From: JBFXDI01 sp050181295
GTDB lineage: Bacteria; Pseudomonadota; Alphaproteobacteria; Rhizobiales; Aestuariivirgaceae
Direction: 5' to 3'
Assembly (NCBI GenBank): GCA_050181295.1
Contig: JBFXDI010000101.1
Span: 1-14,872, forward strand
DNA: 14,872 nt
Shown here: piece by piece, positions 1-7,036 of the stretch
Layout of the letters: every line of letters starts with the position of its first letter
Position numbering within the stretch: the first letter of the stretch is position 1
Notes under the pieces: generated by a model
Databases searched by the model: none
What the model saw: the letters and a program-made list of their open reading frames with translations, nothing else
What the model was told of the DNA's origin: nothing
Translations under genes and position numbers: made by a program

Positions 1-35
1 AAAACGCCGCGCTCCCTCGCCGGCAACGGATCGCC

Positions 36-956
36 ATGAACGCCAAAGCTCCCGCCCGCCGTCTCACGCACCTCGAAAGGCTCGAGGCGGAATCGATCCA
101 CATCCTGCGCGAGGTGGTCGCCGAGTGTGAAAAGCCGGTCATGCTCTATTCGATCGGCAAGGACTCCGCCGTCATGCTGCACCTGGCGATGAAGGCGTTC
201 CATCCCTCGAAGCCCCCCTTCCCTCTCCTCCATGTCGACACGACCTGGAAATTCCGCGACATGATCGCCTTCCGCGACACGACCGCGCGGAAGCTCGGTC
301 TCGAACTCCTCGTCCACATCAATCCGGAAGGCCTGGAGAAGGGTGTCGGCCCCTTCACCCACGGTTCGGCCCTCCACACCCAGATCATGAAGACGGAGGC
401 CCTGAAGCAGGCGCTCGACAAGTGGGGCTTCGATGCCGCCTTCGGCGGGGCGCGCCGCGACGAGGAGAAGTCGCGCGCCAAGGAGCGCATCTTCTCCTTC
501 CGCAACGCCCAGCATCAGTGGGACCCCAAGAACCAGCGGCCCGAGCTCTGGAAGCTTTACAACGCCCGCAAGAGCAAGGGCGAGAGCATCCGCGTCTTCC
601 CGCTCTCGAACTGGACCGAGCTCGACGTCTGGCAATACATCTACCAGGAGGGGATCGACATCGTGCCCCTCTATTTCGCGGCCCGCCGGCCCGTCGTCGC
701 GCGTGACGGGCAGCTCATCATGGTCGATGACGGGCGCATGCCGCTGAAGGAAGGCGAGGCGCCGGAGATGCGCCTCATACGCTTCCGCACGCTCGGCTGC
801 TATCCCCTGACCGGCGCCATCGAGAGCCCGGCCGCGACGCTCCAGGAGATCATCCAGGAGATGCTTGTCGCCACCACCTCGGAGCGCCAGGGCCGCGTCA
901 TCGACCACGACCAGTCGGCCTCCATGGAGAAGAAGAAGCAGGAGGGCTACTTCTGA
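36..956 (+). CDS. cysD: Sulfate adenylyltransferase small subunit CysD
   Basis: This 306-residue protein is the catalytic subunit of ATP sulfurylase. With the GTPase CysN it makes adenosine 5'-phosphosulfate (APS) from ATP and sulfate in the cytoplasm, the first step of sulfate assimilation. Seen directly: the PP-loop SIGKDS at residues 39-44 followed by AVMLHLA, then HVDTTWKF, FGGARRDEEKSRAKERIFSFR and the C-terminal VIDHDQSASMEKKKQEGYF typical of CysD. The length fits the family and the first ATG gives a normal N-terminus, although no strong ribosome site is visible before it. The stop TGA shares one base with the cysNC start, so the two are translationally coupled. Only 35 bases lie upstream, so the promoter and any earlier cys gene fall outside the window. 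Identification is secure from sequence motifs. Confidence 0.97.
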   Translation: MNAKAPARRLTHLERLEAESIHILREVVAECEKPVMLYSIGKDSAVMLHLAMKAFHPSKPPFPLLHVDTTWKFRDMIAFRDTTARKLGLELLVHINPEGLEKGVGPFTHGSALHTQIMKTEALKQALDKWGFDAAFGGARRDEEKSRAKERIFSFRNAQHQWDPKNQRPELWKLYNARKSKGESIRVFPLSNWTELDVWQYIYQEGIDIVPLYFAARRPVVARDGQLIMVDDGRMPLKEGEAPEMRLIRFRTLGCYPLTGAIESPAATLQEIIQEMLVATTSERQGRVIDHDQSASMEKKKQEGYF

Positions 957-2860
957 TGCGGGATGCGCCGTCCGCCGCCGTCGATGTCGCGGCCTATCTC
1001 GCCACCCAGGAGCGCAAGGACCTGCTGCGCTTCATCACCTGCGGCAGCGTGGATGACGGCAAGTCGACGCTGATCGGCCGCCTGCTCTATGAGGCCAAGC
1101 TCCTGTTCGAGGACCAGTTGGCGGCGCTTGAGGCGGATTCGAGGAAGCTCGGCACCCAGCCCGGCGGCATCGACTTCGCACTTCTGGTCGACGGGCTTGC
1201 CGCCGAGCGCGAGCAGGGCATCACCATCGACGTCGCCTATCGCGCCTTCACCACCGACCGCCGCAAGTTCATCGTCGCCGACACGCCGGGCCACGAGCAG
1301 TACACCCGCAACATGGCGACCGGCGCCTCCACCGCGGAACTCGCCGTCATCCTCGCCGACGCCCGCAAGGGCGTGCTGACGCAGACCCGCCGGCACAGTT
1401 TCATCGTCTCGCTGCTCGGCATCCGGAAGATCGTGCTGGCGGTGAACAAGATGGATCTCGTGGACTATGGCGAGGAGACTTTCCGCGCCATAGAGGAAGA
1501 GTATCGGGCCTTCGCGAGCCGCATCGGTCTTGAGGACATCGTCTGCATTCCGGTGTCGGCGCTTAAAGGTGATAATGTCGTCCAGCCCTCCGCCGTCATG
1601 GACTGGCACCACGGCCCCACCCTCATGGCGCATCTGGAGACCGTCGAGGTGGGCGAGGATCTGGCCTCCCAGCCCTTCCGCATGCCCGTCCAGTGGGCGA
1701 ACCGGCCCGACCAGTCCTTCCGCGGCTTTTCCGGCCAGATCGTTTCGGGAACCGTGAGGCCCGGCGACGAGATCAAGGTCATGCCGTCGGCGCGCGCGAG
1801 CCGTGTCTCCCGCATCGCGACCTTTAACGGCGATCTCGATGCCGCGGTCGCGGGCCAGTCCGTGACGCTCACGCTCGCCGACGAGATCGAGGCCGGCCGC
1901 GGCACCATTCTCTGCGCCGCCGCCGATCCGGTGGCGGTTGCCGACCAGTTCGAGGTGGAGATCCTGTGGATGGACCAGGAGCCGATGCTCGCCGGCCGGC
2001 CCTATCTCGTGAAGATCGGCACGCAGTCGGTATCGGGCTCGCTGGCCCAGCCCAAATATCGGATCAACGTCAACACGCTCGAGCATGCGGCGGCCCGGAC
2101 GCTGGAGCTGAACGAGATCGGCGTCTGCAACCTCCGCCTCGACAAGCCGGTGGCCTTCGCGCCCTATGCCGAGAGCCGCGATCTTGGCGGCTTCATCATC
2201 ATCGACCGCTTCTCCAACAACACGGTCGGCATGGGGCTCATCCACTTCGCGCTTAGGCGTGCGAGCAACATTCACTGGCAGGCGATCGAGGTGGGCAAGG
2301 GCGCGCACGCCGTGCTCAAGGGCCAGAAGCCCTGCATCCTCTGGTTCACGGGCCTCTCCGGCGCCGGCAAGTCGGCGATCGCCAATCTGGTCGAGAAGCG
2401 CCTGCACGCGCTCGGCCGCCATACCTATCTGCTCGATGGCGACAATGTGCGCCACGGCCTCAACAAGGACCTGGGCTTTACCGATGCCGACCGGGTGGAG
2501 AACATCCGTCGCGTCGCGGAGGTCGCGAAGCTCATGGTGGACGCCGGCCTCATCGTGCTCGTCTCCTTCATCTCGCCCTTCCGCTCGGAGCGGCGCATGG
2601 CGCGCGAGATGGTGGAGGCGGGCGAGTTCCTGGAGATCTTCGTCGACACGCCGCTTGAGGTGGCTGAGCGGCGGGATGTGAAGGGCCTCTATGCCAAGGC
2701 CCGGCGCGGCGAGATCAAGAATTTCACCGGCATCGACAGCGAATACGAGCGCCCGGAGCAGGCCGAGATCGTGCTCGACACGACGCGCATGACGGTGGAG
2801 GATTCCGCCGAGCGGATCATCGCCACGCTCGAGAAGGCCGGCATCCTTTCCGGCAGCTAA
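956..2860 (+). CDS. cysNC: Bifunctional sulfate adenylyltransferase subunit 1 / APS kinase (CysN-CysC fusion)
   Basis: This 634-residue fusion carries two activities. The N-terminal part (about 1-440) is the CysN GTPase, which drives APS formation with CysD. Its G motifs are visible: GSVDDGKST near 30-38, DTPGHEQYTRNM from 109, NKMD at 164-167 and SALKGDN near 200, followed by EF-Tu-like beta-barrel domains. The C-terminal part (about 445-634) is APS kinase CysC, which phosphorylates APS to PAPS. It has the P-loop GLSGAGKS near 466-473, DGDNVRHGLNKDLGF, RVENIRRVAEVAKLM and FISPFRSER. The start ATG overlaps the cysD stop by one base, with GGAGGG at 941-946 as ribosome site. Fused CysNC is common in alphaproteobacteria. 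The PAPS or APS reductase gene is not in the window. Both domains look intact. Confidence 0.97.
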   Translation: MRDAPSAAVDVAAYLATQERKDLLRFITCGSVDDGKSTLIGRLLYEAKLLFEDQLAALEADSRKLGTQPGGIDFALLVDGLAAEREQGITIDVAYRAFTTDRRKFIVADTPGHEQYTRNMATGASTAELAVILADARKGVLTQTRRHSFIVSLLGIRKIVLAVNKMDLVDYGEETFRAIEEEYRAFASRIGLEDIVCIPVSALKGDNVVQPSAVMDWHHGPTLMAHLETVEVGEDLASQPFRMPVQWANRPDQSFRGFSGQIVSGTVRPGDEIKVMPSARASRVSRIATFNGDLDAAVAGQSVTLTLADEIEAGRGTILCAAADPVAVADQFEVEILWMDQEPMLAGRPYLVKIGTQSVSGSLAQPKYRINVNTLEHAAARTLELNEIGVCNLRLDKPVAFAPYAESRDLGGFIIIDRFSNNTVGMGLIHFALRRASNIHWQAIEVGKGAHAVLKGQKPCILWFTGLSGAGKSAIANLVEKRLHALGRHTYLLDGDNVRHGLNKDLGFTDADRVENIRRVAEVAKLMVDAGLIVLVSFISPFRSERRMAREMVEAGEFLEIFVDTPLEVAERRDVKGLYAKARRGEIKNFTGIDSEYERPEQAEIVLDTTRMTVEDSAERIIATLEKAGILSGS

Positions 2861-2875
2861 CTCTTGATTTGGTTT

Positions 2876-2933
2876 CCGCTCGTCCCCGCGAAAGCGGGGC
2901 TCCATGGATGCCCGCTTGCGCGGGAATGAGCGG
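2876..2933. repeat. Dispersed 58-bp double-hairpin palindromic repeat
   Basis: Outer arms CCGCTC (2876-2881) and GAGCGG (2928-2933) enclose two hairpins, CCCCGC-GAAA-GCGGGG (2884-2899) and CCCGC-TTGC-GCGGG (2911-2924), on either side of a central CCATGG. The whole element is an imperfect palindrome. From general knowledge, this pattern matches a short intergenic repeat family scattered in many alphaproteobacterial genomes, whose translated form reads like MDARLRGNER. It starts 16 bases after the cysNC stop and could end or stabilise that transcript, but there is no T-run, so a terminator role is inference. Confidence 0.75.
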
Positions 2934-2967
2934 CATTTAGCTAACGCTGGGAAGGTAGAGGTCGACG

Positions 2968-3393
2968 ATGCGCAACGTGATCCTGGCCTGCCATCTCATC
3001 CTCATCGCCATGGGGACGGGCATGAGCCTCGCCAATCTCCTCAACCTCCTTCAGGCCAGGGCAGAGGCGGGAGAGCGTTTCGCTGCGCTGGCGGCGCTGC
3101 GCAAGACATTGGCGCGCCTCGCCGACATCGTCATCGCGCTGATCTGGGTCACCGGCGCCATCCTCGCATGGCGGCTCGCGGCCGAAGGGGCCGACATCTG
3201 GAGCGGCTGGTTCCTCGCCAAGCTCGCCTTCGTGGTGCTCCTGACGCTCGCACACGGGTTGGTGCGCGCAACCGCCGGGAGAATGGCGCGCACCGGCGAC
3301 CGCTCGCTCCTGCCCCGGCTTACGGGCGCGGTCGCAACCGTCTTCGGCTCGGCGCTCGCGAGCATCGTGCTCGCCGTGGCGGCATTCGGGTAA
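2968..3393 (+). CDS. Small four-helix integral membrane protein, function unknown
   Basis: This 141-residue protein is not one I recognise. It is very hydrophobic, with four likely membrane helices at about residues 3-25, 50-68, 78-100 and 116-140, joined by short loops rich in Arg, Lys and Glu. The first helix could also be read as an uncleaved signal anchor. The start is supported by GAGG at 2958-2961, six bases before ATG. Codon use is GC-rich like its neighbours, so it looks native and real. It lies between the dispersed repeat downstream of cysNC and a convergent small gene, with no operon partner, so context says little about its job. I see no catalytic or metal-binding motif; the only obvious His residues are near the start (His9) and in the third helix. 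A small conserved membrane-protein family is likely. Confidence 0.75.
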   Translation: MRNVILACHLILIAMGTGMSLANLLNLLQARAEAGERFAALAALRKTLARLADIVIALIWVTGAILAWRLAAEGADIWSGWFLAKLAFVVLLTLAHGLVRATAGRMARTGDRSLLPRLTGAVATVFGSALASIVLAVAAFG

Positions 3394-3402
3394 GGACGTT
3401 CC

Positions 3403-3432
3403 AAAAAAGATGCCCGGCTCAAGGCCGGGCAT
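3403..3432 (-). terminator. Intrinsic terminator of the small secreted-protein gene
   Basis: A perfect 9-bp stem, ATGCCCGGC (3410-3418) with GCCGGGCAT (3424-3432), has a 5-base loop. On the - strand it is followed at once by C and six T residues (A-run at 3403-3408 on +), the classic Rho-independent form. It lies 24 bases past the stop of the 3457-3696 gene. On the + strand there is no T-run, so it would end the convergent membrane-protein transcript less efficiently. The hairpin also resembles a second common alphaproteobacterial intergenic repeat. Confidence 0.82.
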
Positions 3433-3456
3433 GACGACAGTGGGTTGGAGTGCCGG

Positions 3457-3696
3457 CTATTTTTCCAAGAGCTTCAGCGCAGCGTTGAGCGAGGCCTCGG
3501 ACGCCGCATGGTCGCCTGCGGTGTGCTGTGCCTCGCCAGTCTTGCGGAGCTCCTCGACCTTGACCTTGGTGTCGGCATCGACGGATGCGGTCTTCAGCGC
3601 CTCGTCGATCTTGTTCATGAGATCGGGGCACTGGTTGGCATAGGCAGGTCCCGAAAGCGCAAGCACGGCGACAGCGGCGAGCACGAGGCGTTTCAT
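3457..3696 (-). CDS. Small secreted helical protein, function unknown
   Basis: This encodes a 79-residue precursor. Residues 1-20 form a clear Sec signal peptide: Lys-Arg at 2-3, a hydrophobic core and the cleavage motif AYA before Asn21. The mature part of about 59 residues is Lys/Glu/Ala-rich and should form two or three helices. Its end (HTAGDHAASEASLNAALKLLEK) resembles a single TPR-like helix pair, and it has one Cys (CPDL) near the mature N-terminus. The start is chosen at 3696 because GGGAGGA lies four bases before that ATG and the signal peptide begins there; the same frame stays open far upstream, but that part lies over the corA gene. It has its own intrinsic terminator. I do not recognise the family; a periplasmic location is the only supported inference. 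Confidence 0.8.
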   Translation of the reverse strand: MKRLVLAAVAVLALSGPAYANQCPDLMNKIDEALKTASVDADTKVKVEELRKTGEAQHTAGDHAASEASLNAALKLLEK

Positions 3697-3797
3697 GACA
3701 TCCTCCCGGGTTGATCCGAGCCGGCGGCTCCCTCCGGAGCGGCCGGCTTCGGCATTAGAGCCGTATTGCGCCACAATTGCGGCTTCCCGGCAAGGCC

Positions 3798-4784
3798 TCA
3801 CAGCCAGCCGCGATAGCGCGCGACAAGATACATGACGGCCCCCGAAACCACCATGAGGCCGAGCGCCCAGGCGTATCCGAGGTGCCAGTGGAGCTCCGGC
3901 ATGATGTCGAAGTTCATGCCGTAGATGCTCGCCACCACCACCGGCGGCGTGAGCAGCACCCCGATGACGGTCAGCGTATTCATGGTCTGGTTCTGCAGGA
4001 TGCCGATGAAGCCAACCGCGCTGTCGAGCATGAAGGAGGCGCTGGCCGCGAGGTCGTTCTCGGCCTCGTCCAGCACCTTGAGCTTGCGCTCCAGCGCCTC
4101 GACCGCATGCCCGGCGGCCGTGCAGGCCGGGTGGTCCTTGAGCGTGTCCACCAGCCGCCGGAGCGTCAGGATGCTGCGGCTGACGCGCACGATCGCTTCG
4201 TCCGCCGTGCCGAGATCGCGCAGCACCCGCTCGAGCTGCCGGTTCCTGAGCCGCGGCGAGCGCGCGAGGCGGAGGCGCCGGGAGGCGGTCGTGTCCTGAT
4301 CGAACGTCATCCTGTTGATGCGTTCGAGATCGGCGCCGACGGCATCGAGGGCATCGCCGCACCGGTCGCTCGCCGCGTTGATGAGCCACATCAGGATCCT
4401 GACCGGCTCGGAAGGCACCGCGGCCACTGCCTCGCCTTCGAGGAGCGCGCGCAGGCCCGAGGCCGCCCTGTGGGAAAAGGTGACGAGCCGGTCGCCGAGC
4501 AGCGCGAACGCCACGGGGCGCAGCGTCGGTCGCCCGTCCGTCACCGCCTCGATCAGCGCCGCCGACATCCAGGGTTTGACGTTGGTGAGGCGGAGCGCCC
4601 GGCCGAGGCGCGATCCGGCCCGTGTGTCGGCTGCGGGCATGGGAACGCCGAGCGCCTTCTCCAGGGACCGCCTCTCCTCCTCGGAGGCCTGATGGACGTC
4701 GATCCAGCGCGCGTCCGCCAGCCGCTGCGTCCAATCGATCGGATGAAGGACGCCGTCATCGAGGGCGTAGGCATCGACGGGCAT
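3798..4784 (-). CDS. CorA-family divalent metal ion transporter
   Basis: This 328-residue protein belongs to the CorA/ZntB (2-TM-GxN) channel family, which as pentamers pass Mg2+, Co2+ or, for ZntB, Zn2+ across the inner membrane. Seen directly: a long, charged cytoplasmic N-terminal domain (about 1-255), including the helical stretch SRSILTLRRLVDTLKDHPA, then TM1 (about 268-288) ending in YGMNFDIMPEL with the GMN signature at 289-291, then TM2 (about 302-320) and a short basic tail RYRGWL. The GMN plus MPEL loop is typical of CorA. ZntB proteins share it, so metal choice between Mg and Zn cannot be settled here. GGAG lies eight bases before the start. The gene is transcribed alone, divergently from leuA, and an 80-bp or longer gap separates it from the next gene in its own direction. 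Confidence 0.9.
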   Translation of the reverse strand: MPVDAYALDDGVLHPIDWTQRLADARWIDVHQASEEERRSLEKALGVPMPAADTRAGSRLGRALRLTNVKPWMSAALIEAVTDGRPTLRPVAFALLGDRLVTFSHRAASGLRALLEGEAVAAVPSEPVRILMWLINAASDRCGDALDAVGADLERINRMTFDQDTTASRRLRLARSPRLRNRQLERVLRDLGTADEAIVRVSRSILTLRRLVDTLKDHPACTAAGHAVEALERKLKVLDEAENDLAASASFMLDSAVGFIGILQNQTMNTLTVIGVLLTPPVVVASIYGMNFDIMPELHWHLGYAWALGLMVVSGAVMYLVARYRGWL

Positions 4785-4853
4785 GCGGGAAGCTCCGGAC
4801 TGTACTGGCCCGGCCAGGGGACCGGGATTAGGGTTGCCGAAGCTTCACCGTCC

Positions 4854-4874
4854 GCCCCTTCTTGCGCAAGGGGC
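4854..4874. promoter_or_regulatory. Inverted repeat overlapping the putative leuA -35, possible operator
   Basis: GCCCCTT (4854-4860) and AAGGGGC (4868-4874) form perfect 7-bp arms around CTTGCGC. The element covers the candidate -35 TTGCGC. Its position suits a protein-binding operator acting on leuA, corA or both. It could also form an RNA hairpin in the corA 5' leader. No known regulator consensus is recognised. Confidence 0.35.
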
Positions 4875-4890
4875 ACGGGGAGCGTATGAA
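4862..4890 (+). promoter_or_regulatory. Candidate promoter for the leuA leader
   Basis: TTGCGC (4862-4867) and TATGAA (4885-4890) are separated by 17 bases, an acceptable sigma-70-type match. Transcription would start near 4897, about 34 bases before the leader ORF and 250 bases before leuA. This is by eye only. Confidence 0.35.
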
Positions 4891-4930
4891 GTCAGCGGCA
4901 ATTCGATCCGGGACCGCAGGCTTTTCCGCA

Positions 4931-5032
4931 ATGTCCATTGCGTCGAACATTTCCGGCCTGACCTCCGGCGGGGCATGTCCCTCCGGAGCCGGTGGCGCGT
5001 CCGCGATTCTCCTCCTTACCTGCCCCTGCTGA
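4931..5032 (+). CDS. Putative leuA leader peptide
   Basis: A 33-codon ORF begins at ATG 4931 and ends at TGA 5030-5032. Its last eight codons read Ile-Leu-Leu-Leu-Thr-Cys-Pro-Cys, so three consecutive Leu codons (5009-5017) and an Ile codon sit just before a set of GC-rich stem-loops upstream of leuA. Leader peptides rich in the end-product amino acid are known to control leu and ilv genes by ribosome stalling, in alphaproteobacteria as well as enterics. The ribosome site before ATG 4931 is weak and only one run of Leu codons exists, so the ORF is plausible rather than proven. It happens to be in the same frame as leuA, separated from it by one TGA and 38 sense codons. Confidence 0.4.
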   Translation: MSIASNISGLTSGGACPSGAGGASAILLLTCPC

Positions 5033-5126
5033 CCGGCTGCCCCCGGCGGGGCGGGTTTGCAGGGGATGAAAGACTGGGAACCCTCGGAGCCATTCCGGGC
5101 GCTTAGAACCATACGCAGAAGCGCCC
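5021..5126 (+). promoter_or_regulatory. Candidate attenuator-type stem-loops before leuA
   Basis: CCCCTGC (5023-5029, within the last leader codons) can pair perfectly with GCAGGGG (5059-5065), enclosing the hairpin GCCCC-CGGC-GGGGC (5039-5052). Further on, GGGCGCTT (5097-5104) pairs with AAGCGCCC (5119-5126). A ribosome stalled on the Leu codons would cover 5023-5029 and break the first pairing. GGGTT (5053-5057) could then instead pair with AACCC (5079-5083). No stem is followed by a good T-run, so control could be Rho-dependent or translational rather than classical attenuation. Confidence 0.35.
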
Positions 5127-5146
5127 CCGACCGACAGGACGACAAG

Positions 5147-6751
5147 ATGACCGCAGCAACCGCAAAGCCCGCCAAGGACCGCGTCGTGATCTTCGACACG
5201 ACGCTGCGCGACGGCGAGCAATCGCCGGGCGCCACCATGACCTTCGAGGAGAAGCTCGAGGTGGCGGAACTCCTGGACGACATGGGCGTCGACATCATCG
5301 AGGCGGGCTTTCCCATCGCCTCGACCGGCGACTTCGAGGCCGTCTCCGAGATCGCCAGGCGCGCCAAGAAGGCCGTCATCGCGGGGCTCGCCCGCGCCAT
5401 CCAGGCGGATATCTCGCGCGCCGGCGAGGCGGTGCGGCATGCCCGGCGCGGCCGCATCCATACCTTCGTCTCGACCTCGCCCATCCACCTCGCCCACCAG
5501 ATGCGCAAAAGCGAGGAGGATGTGCTGGAGATCATCGTGAAGACGGTGACGCAGGCGCGCAGCCTGGTCGATGACGTGGAATGGTCCGGGATGGACGCGA
5601 CCCGCACGTCCATCGACTATCTCTGCCGCTGCGTGGAGGCCGCCATCAAGGCCGGCGCCACCACCATCAACCTGCCGGACACTGTGGGATACGCGGTGCC
5701 GGACGAGTATCGCGCCATGTTCCAGACCTTGCGCGAGCGGGTGCCGAACGCCGACAAGGCGATCTTCTCGGTGCACTGCCACAACGATCTCGGGCTCGCG
5801 GTCGCCAACTCCCTTGCCGGCGTCGAGGGCGGCGCGCGCCAGGTCGAATGCACCATCAACGGCATCGGCGAGCGGGCCGGCAACGCGGCGCTCGAGGAGG
5901 TTGTCATGGCCATCAAGACGCGGGGCGACGTGCTGCCTTACGAGGTGGGCGTGGACGCCACGCGGCTGACCCGCGCCTCGAAGCTCGTCTCGGCCGTCTC
6001 CTCCTTCCCGGTTCAGTACAACAAGGCGATCGTCGGCCGGAACGCCTTCGCGCACGAGTCGGGCATCCATCAGGACGGCATGCTGAAGAACGCCCAGACC
6101 TACGAGATCATGCGCCCGGAGGCAGTGGGCGCGGGAAAGACCTCGCTGGTCATGGGCAAGCATTCCGGCCGCCACGCCTTCAAGTCGAAGCTTGAGGAGC
6201 TGGGCTACCGGCTCTCCGACAACGCCTTCGAGGACGCCTTCGTGCGCTTCAAGGATCTGGCCGATCGCAAGAAGCATGTCTACGACGAGGACATCGAGGC
6301 GCTGGTGGACGAGAACATCGCCACCGGCTCCGACCGCATCAAGGTCGTCGCCCTGACCGTCATCGCCGGCACCATGGGACCGCAGTCGGCGACGCTGACC
6401 CTCGATGTCGGCGGCACGCACCAGACGGTGCAGGCGACCGGCAACGGCCCGGTGGACGCGACCTTCAACGCCATCAAGAAGCTCGTGCCGCACGAGGCGA
6501 AGCTCGCCCTCTACCAGGTGCACGCCGTGACCGAAGGCACCGATGCCCAGGCCGAGGTGTCGGTCAGGCTAGAGGACGTGGCGGAGGGCAAGCAGGTGAC
6601 GGGCCGCGCCGCCGATCCGGACACGCTCGTCGCTTCCGCCAAGGCCTATATCGCGGCGCTCTCGCGCCTCGAGGTGAAGCGCCTGCGCGGCAAGCCGCCG
6701 GCGCCGGAGGAACTGGAGCGTCTGGAGCGCGCGCAGCGTCGTGGGCCCTGA
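5147..6751 (+). CDS. leuA: 2-isopropylmalate synthase LeuA
   Basis: This 534-residue enzyme condenses acetyl-CoA with 2-ketoisovalerate to 2-isopropylmalate, the first committed step of leucine synthesis. Seen directly: the TIM-barrel catalytic signature FDTTLRDGEQSPGATM (residues 16-31), the metal-binding HCHNDLGLAVANS starting at His210, the GIGERAGNAALEE signature, and NAFAHESGIHQDGMLK plus VMGKHSGRHAF of the linker region. The C-terminal domain (about 390-510) matches the LeuA allosteric fold that binds leucine, so feedback inhibition is expected. The frame is open to TTG 5057, but ATG 5147 is preferred because family members begin about ten residues before DRVVIFDTTL; its ribosome site (AGGAC, 5136-5140) is modest. 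It stands alone, with a candidate leader peptide upstream and a stem-loop downstream. Confidence 0.96.
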   Translation: MTAATAKPAKDRVVIFDTTLRDGEQSPGATMTFEEKLEVAELLDDMGVDIIEAGFPIASTGDFEAVSEIARRAKKAVIAGLARAIQADISRAGEAVRHARRGRIHTFVSTSPIHLAHQMRKSEEDVLEIIVKTVTQARSLVDDVEWSGMDATRTSIDYLCRCVEAAIKAGATTINLPDTVGYAVPDEYRAMFQTLRERVPNADKAIFSVHCHNDLGLAVANSLAGVEGGARQVECTINGIGERAGNAALEEVVMAIKTRGDVLPYEVGVDATRLTRASKLVSAVSSFPVQYNKAIVGRNAFAHESGIHQDGMLKNAQTYEIMRPEAVGAGKTSLVMGKHSGRHAFKSKLEELGYRLSDNAFEDAFVRFKDLADRKKHVYDEDIEALVDENIATGSDRIKVVALTVIAGTMGPQSATLTLDVGGTHQTVQATGNGPVDATFNAIKKLVPHEAKLALYQVHAVTEGTDAQAEVSVRLEDVAEGKQVTGRAADPDTLVASAKAYIAALSRLEVKRLRGKPPAPEELERLERAQRRGP

Positions 6752-6782
6752 GCGGATTCGTCTGAGCCTTCGGGCGCTTGGA

Positions 6783-6828
6783 GGGGCCGGAAAAGCTTGA
6801 CGCGCCGGCCCCGCACGCCCATGTTTTT
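6783..6828 (+). terminator. Possible leuA terminator
   Basis: GGGGCCGG (6783-6790) and CCGGCCCC (6805-6812) form an 8-bp GC-rich stem with a 14-base loop, 31 bases after the leuA stop. Five T residues follow only at 6824-6828, which is too far from the stem for a textbook intrinsic terminator. It may still end leuA transcription before the tRNA gene. Confidence 0.45.
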
Positions 6829-6842
6829 CCTGCGCCTCGACG

Positions 6843-6870
6843 TGGACAAGGGGCGGCCGCTCTGCTAATA
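6843..6870 (+). promoter_or_regulatory. Candidate tRNA-Lys promoter
   Basis: TGGACA (6843-6848) and CTAATA (6865-6870, preceded by TG) are 16 bases apart, followed by a GC-rich discriminator and a roughly 20-base leader to the tRNA. This fits a sigma-70-type stable-RNA promoter, judged by eye. Confidence 0.4.
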
Positions 6871-6896
6871 GGGCGCCGCTTCCTCAAAGAGGCCTC

Positions 6897-6972
<76 letters not shown>

Positions 6973-7036
6973 ATACTTTCAAAGACTTGGGGGAATTTTG
7001 GGATCTACGCTCCTTAGCCAGGCAAGCACGTTGTAG

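Larger units (their letters stand above)
4785..5146. other. Intergenic region between corA and leuA
   Basis: This 362-bp stretch between divergent genes holds no full-length gene. Reading + it contains a 21-bp palindrome (4854-4874), a candidate promoter (4862-4890), a 33-codon leader ORF (4931-5032) and three GC-rich stem-loops before leuA; these are listed separately. The corA promoter must also lie here on the - strand, but I could not pick a convincing one. Confidence 0.7.

Noticed and set aside
947..2905. Long - strand open frame of about 650 codons antisense to cysNC
   Set aside because: It is a GC-rich mirror of cysNC, full of His/Asp/Arg-rich low-order sequence with no domain, while the + strand carries clear catalytic motifs.
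3777..4889. Long + strand open frame over corA
   Set aside because: The opposite strand encodes a complete CorA-type protein with GMN motif; the + translation is Arg/Pro/His-rich and meaningless.
5030..5146. The leader ORF is in frame with leuA, so the TGA at 5030 could be a readthrough stop, sequencing error or selenocysteine codon in an extended LeuA
   Set aside because: LeuA proteins normally begin about ten residues before DRVVIFDTTL, the intervening residues have no family character, and being in frame has a one-in-three chance.
4892..6523. Long - strand open frame antisense to leuA
   Set aside because: Same shadow effect; the translation has no family features and leuA motifs are intact on +.
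6973..7036. Possible terminator for the catabolic operon between its last gene and the tRNA
   Set aside because: No convincing stem-loop with a T-run on the - strand was found in this 64-base gap.
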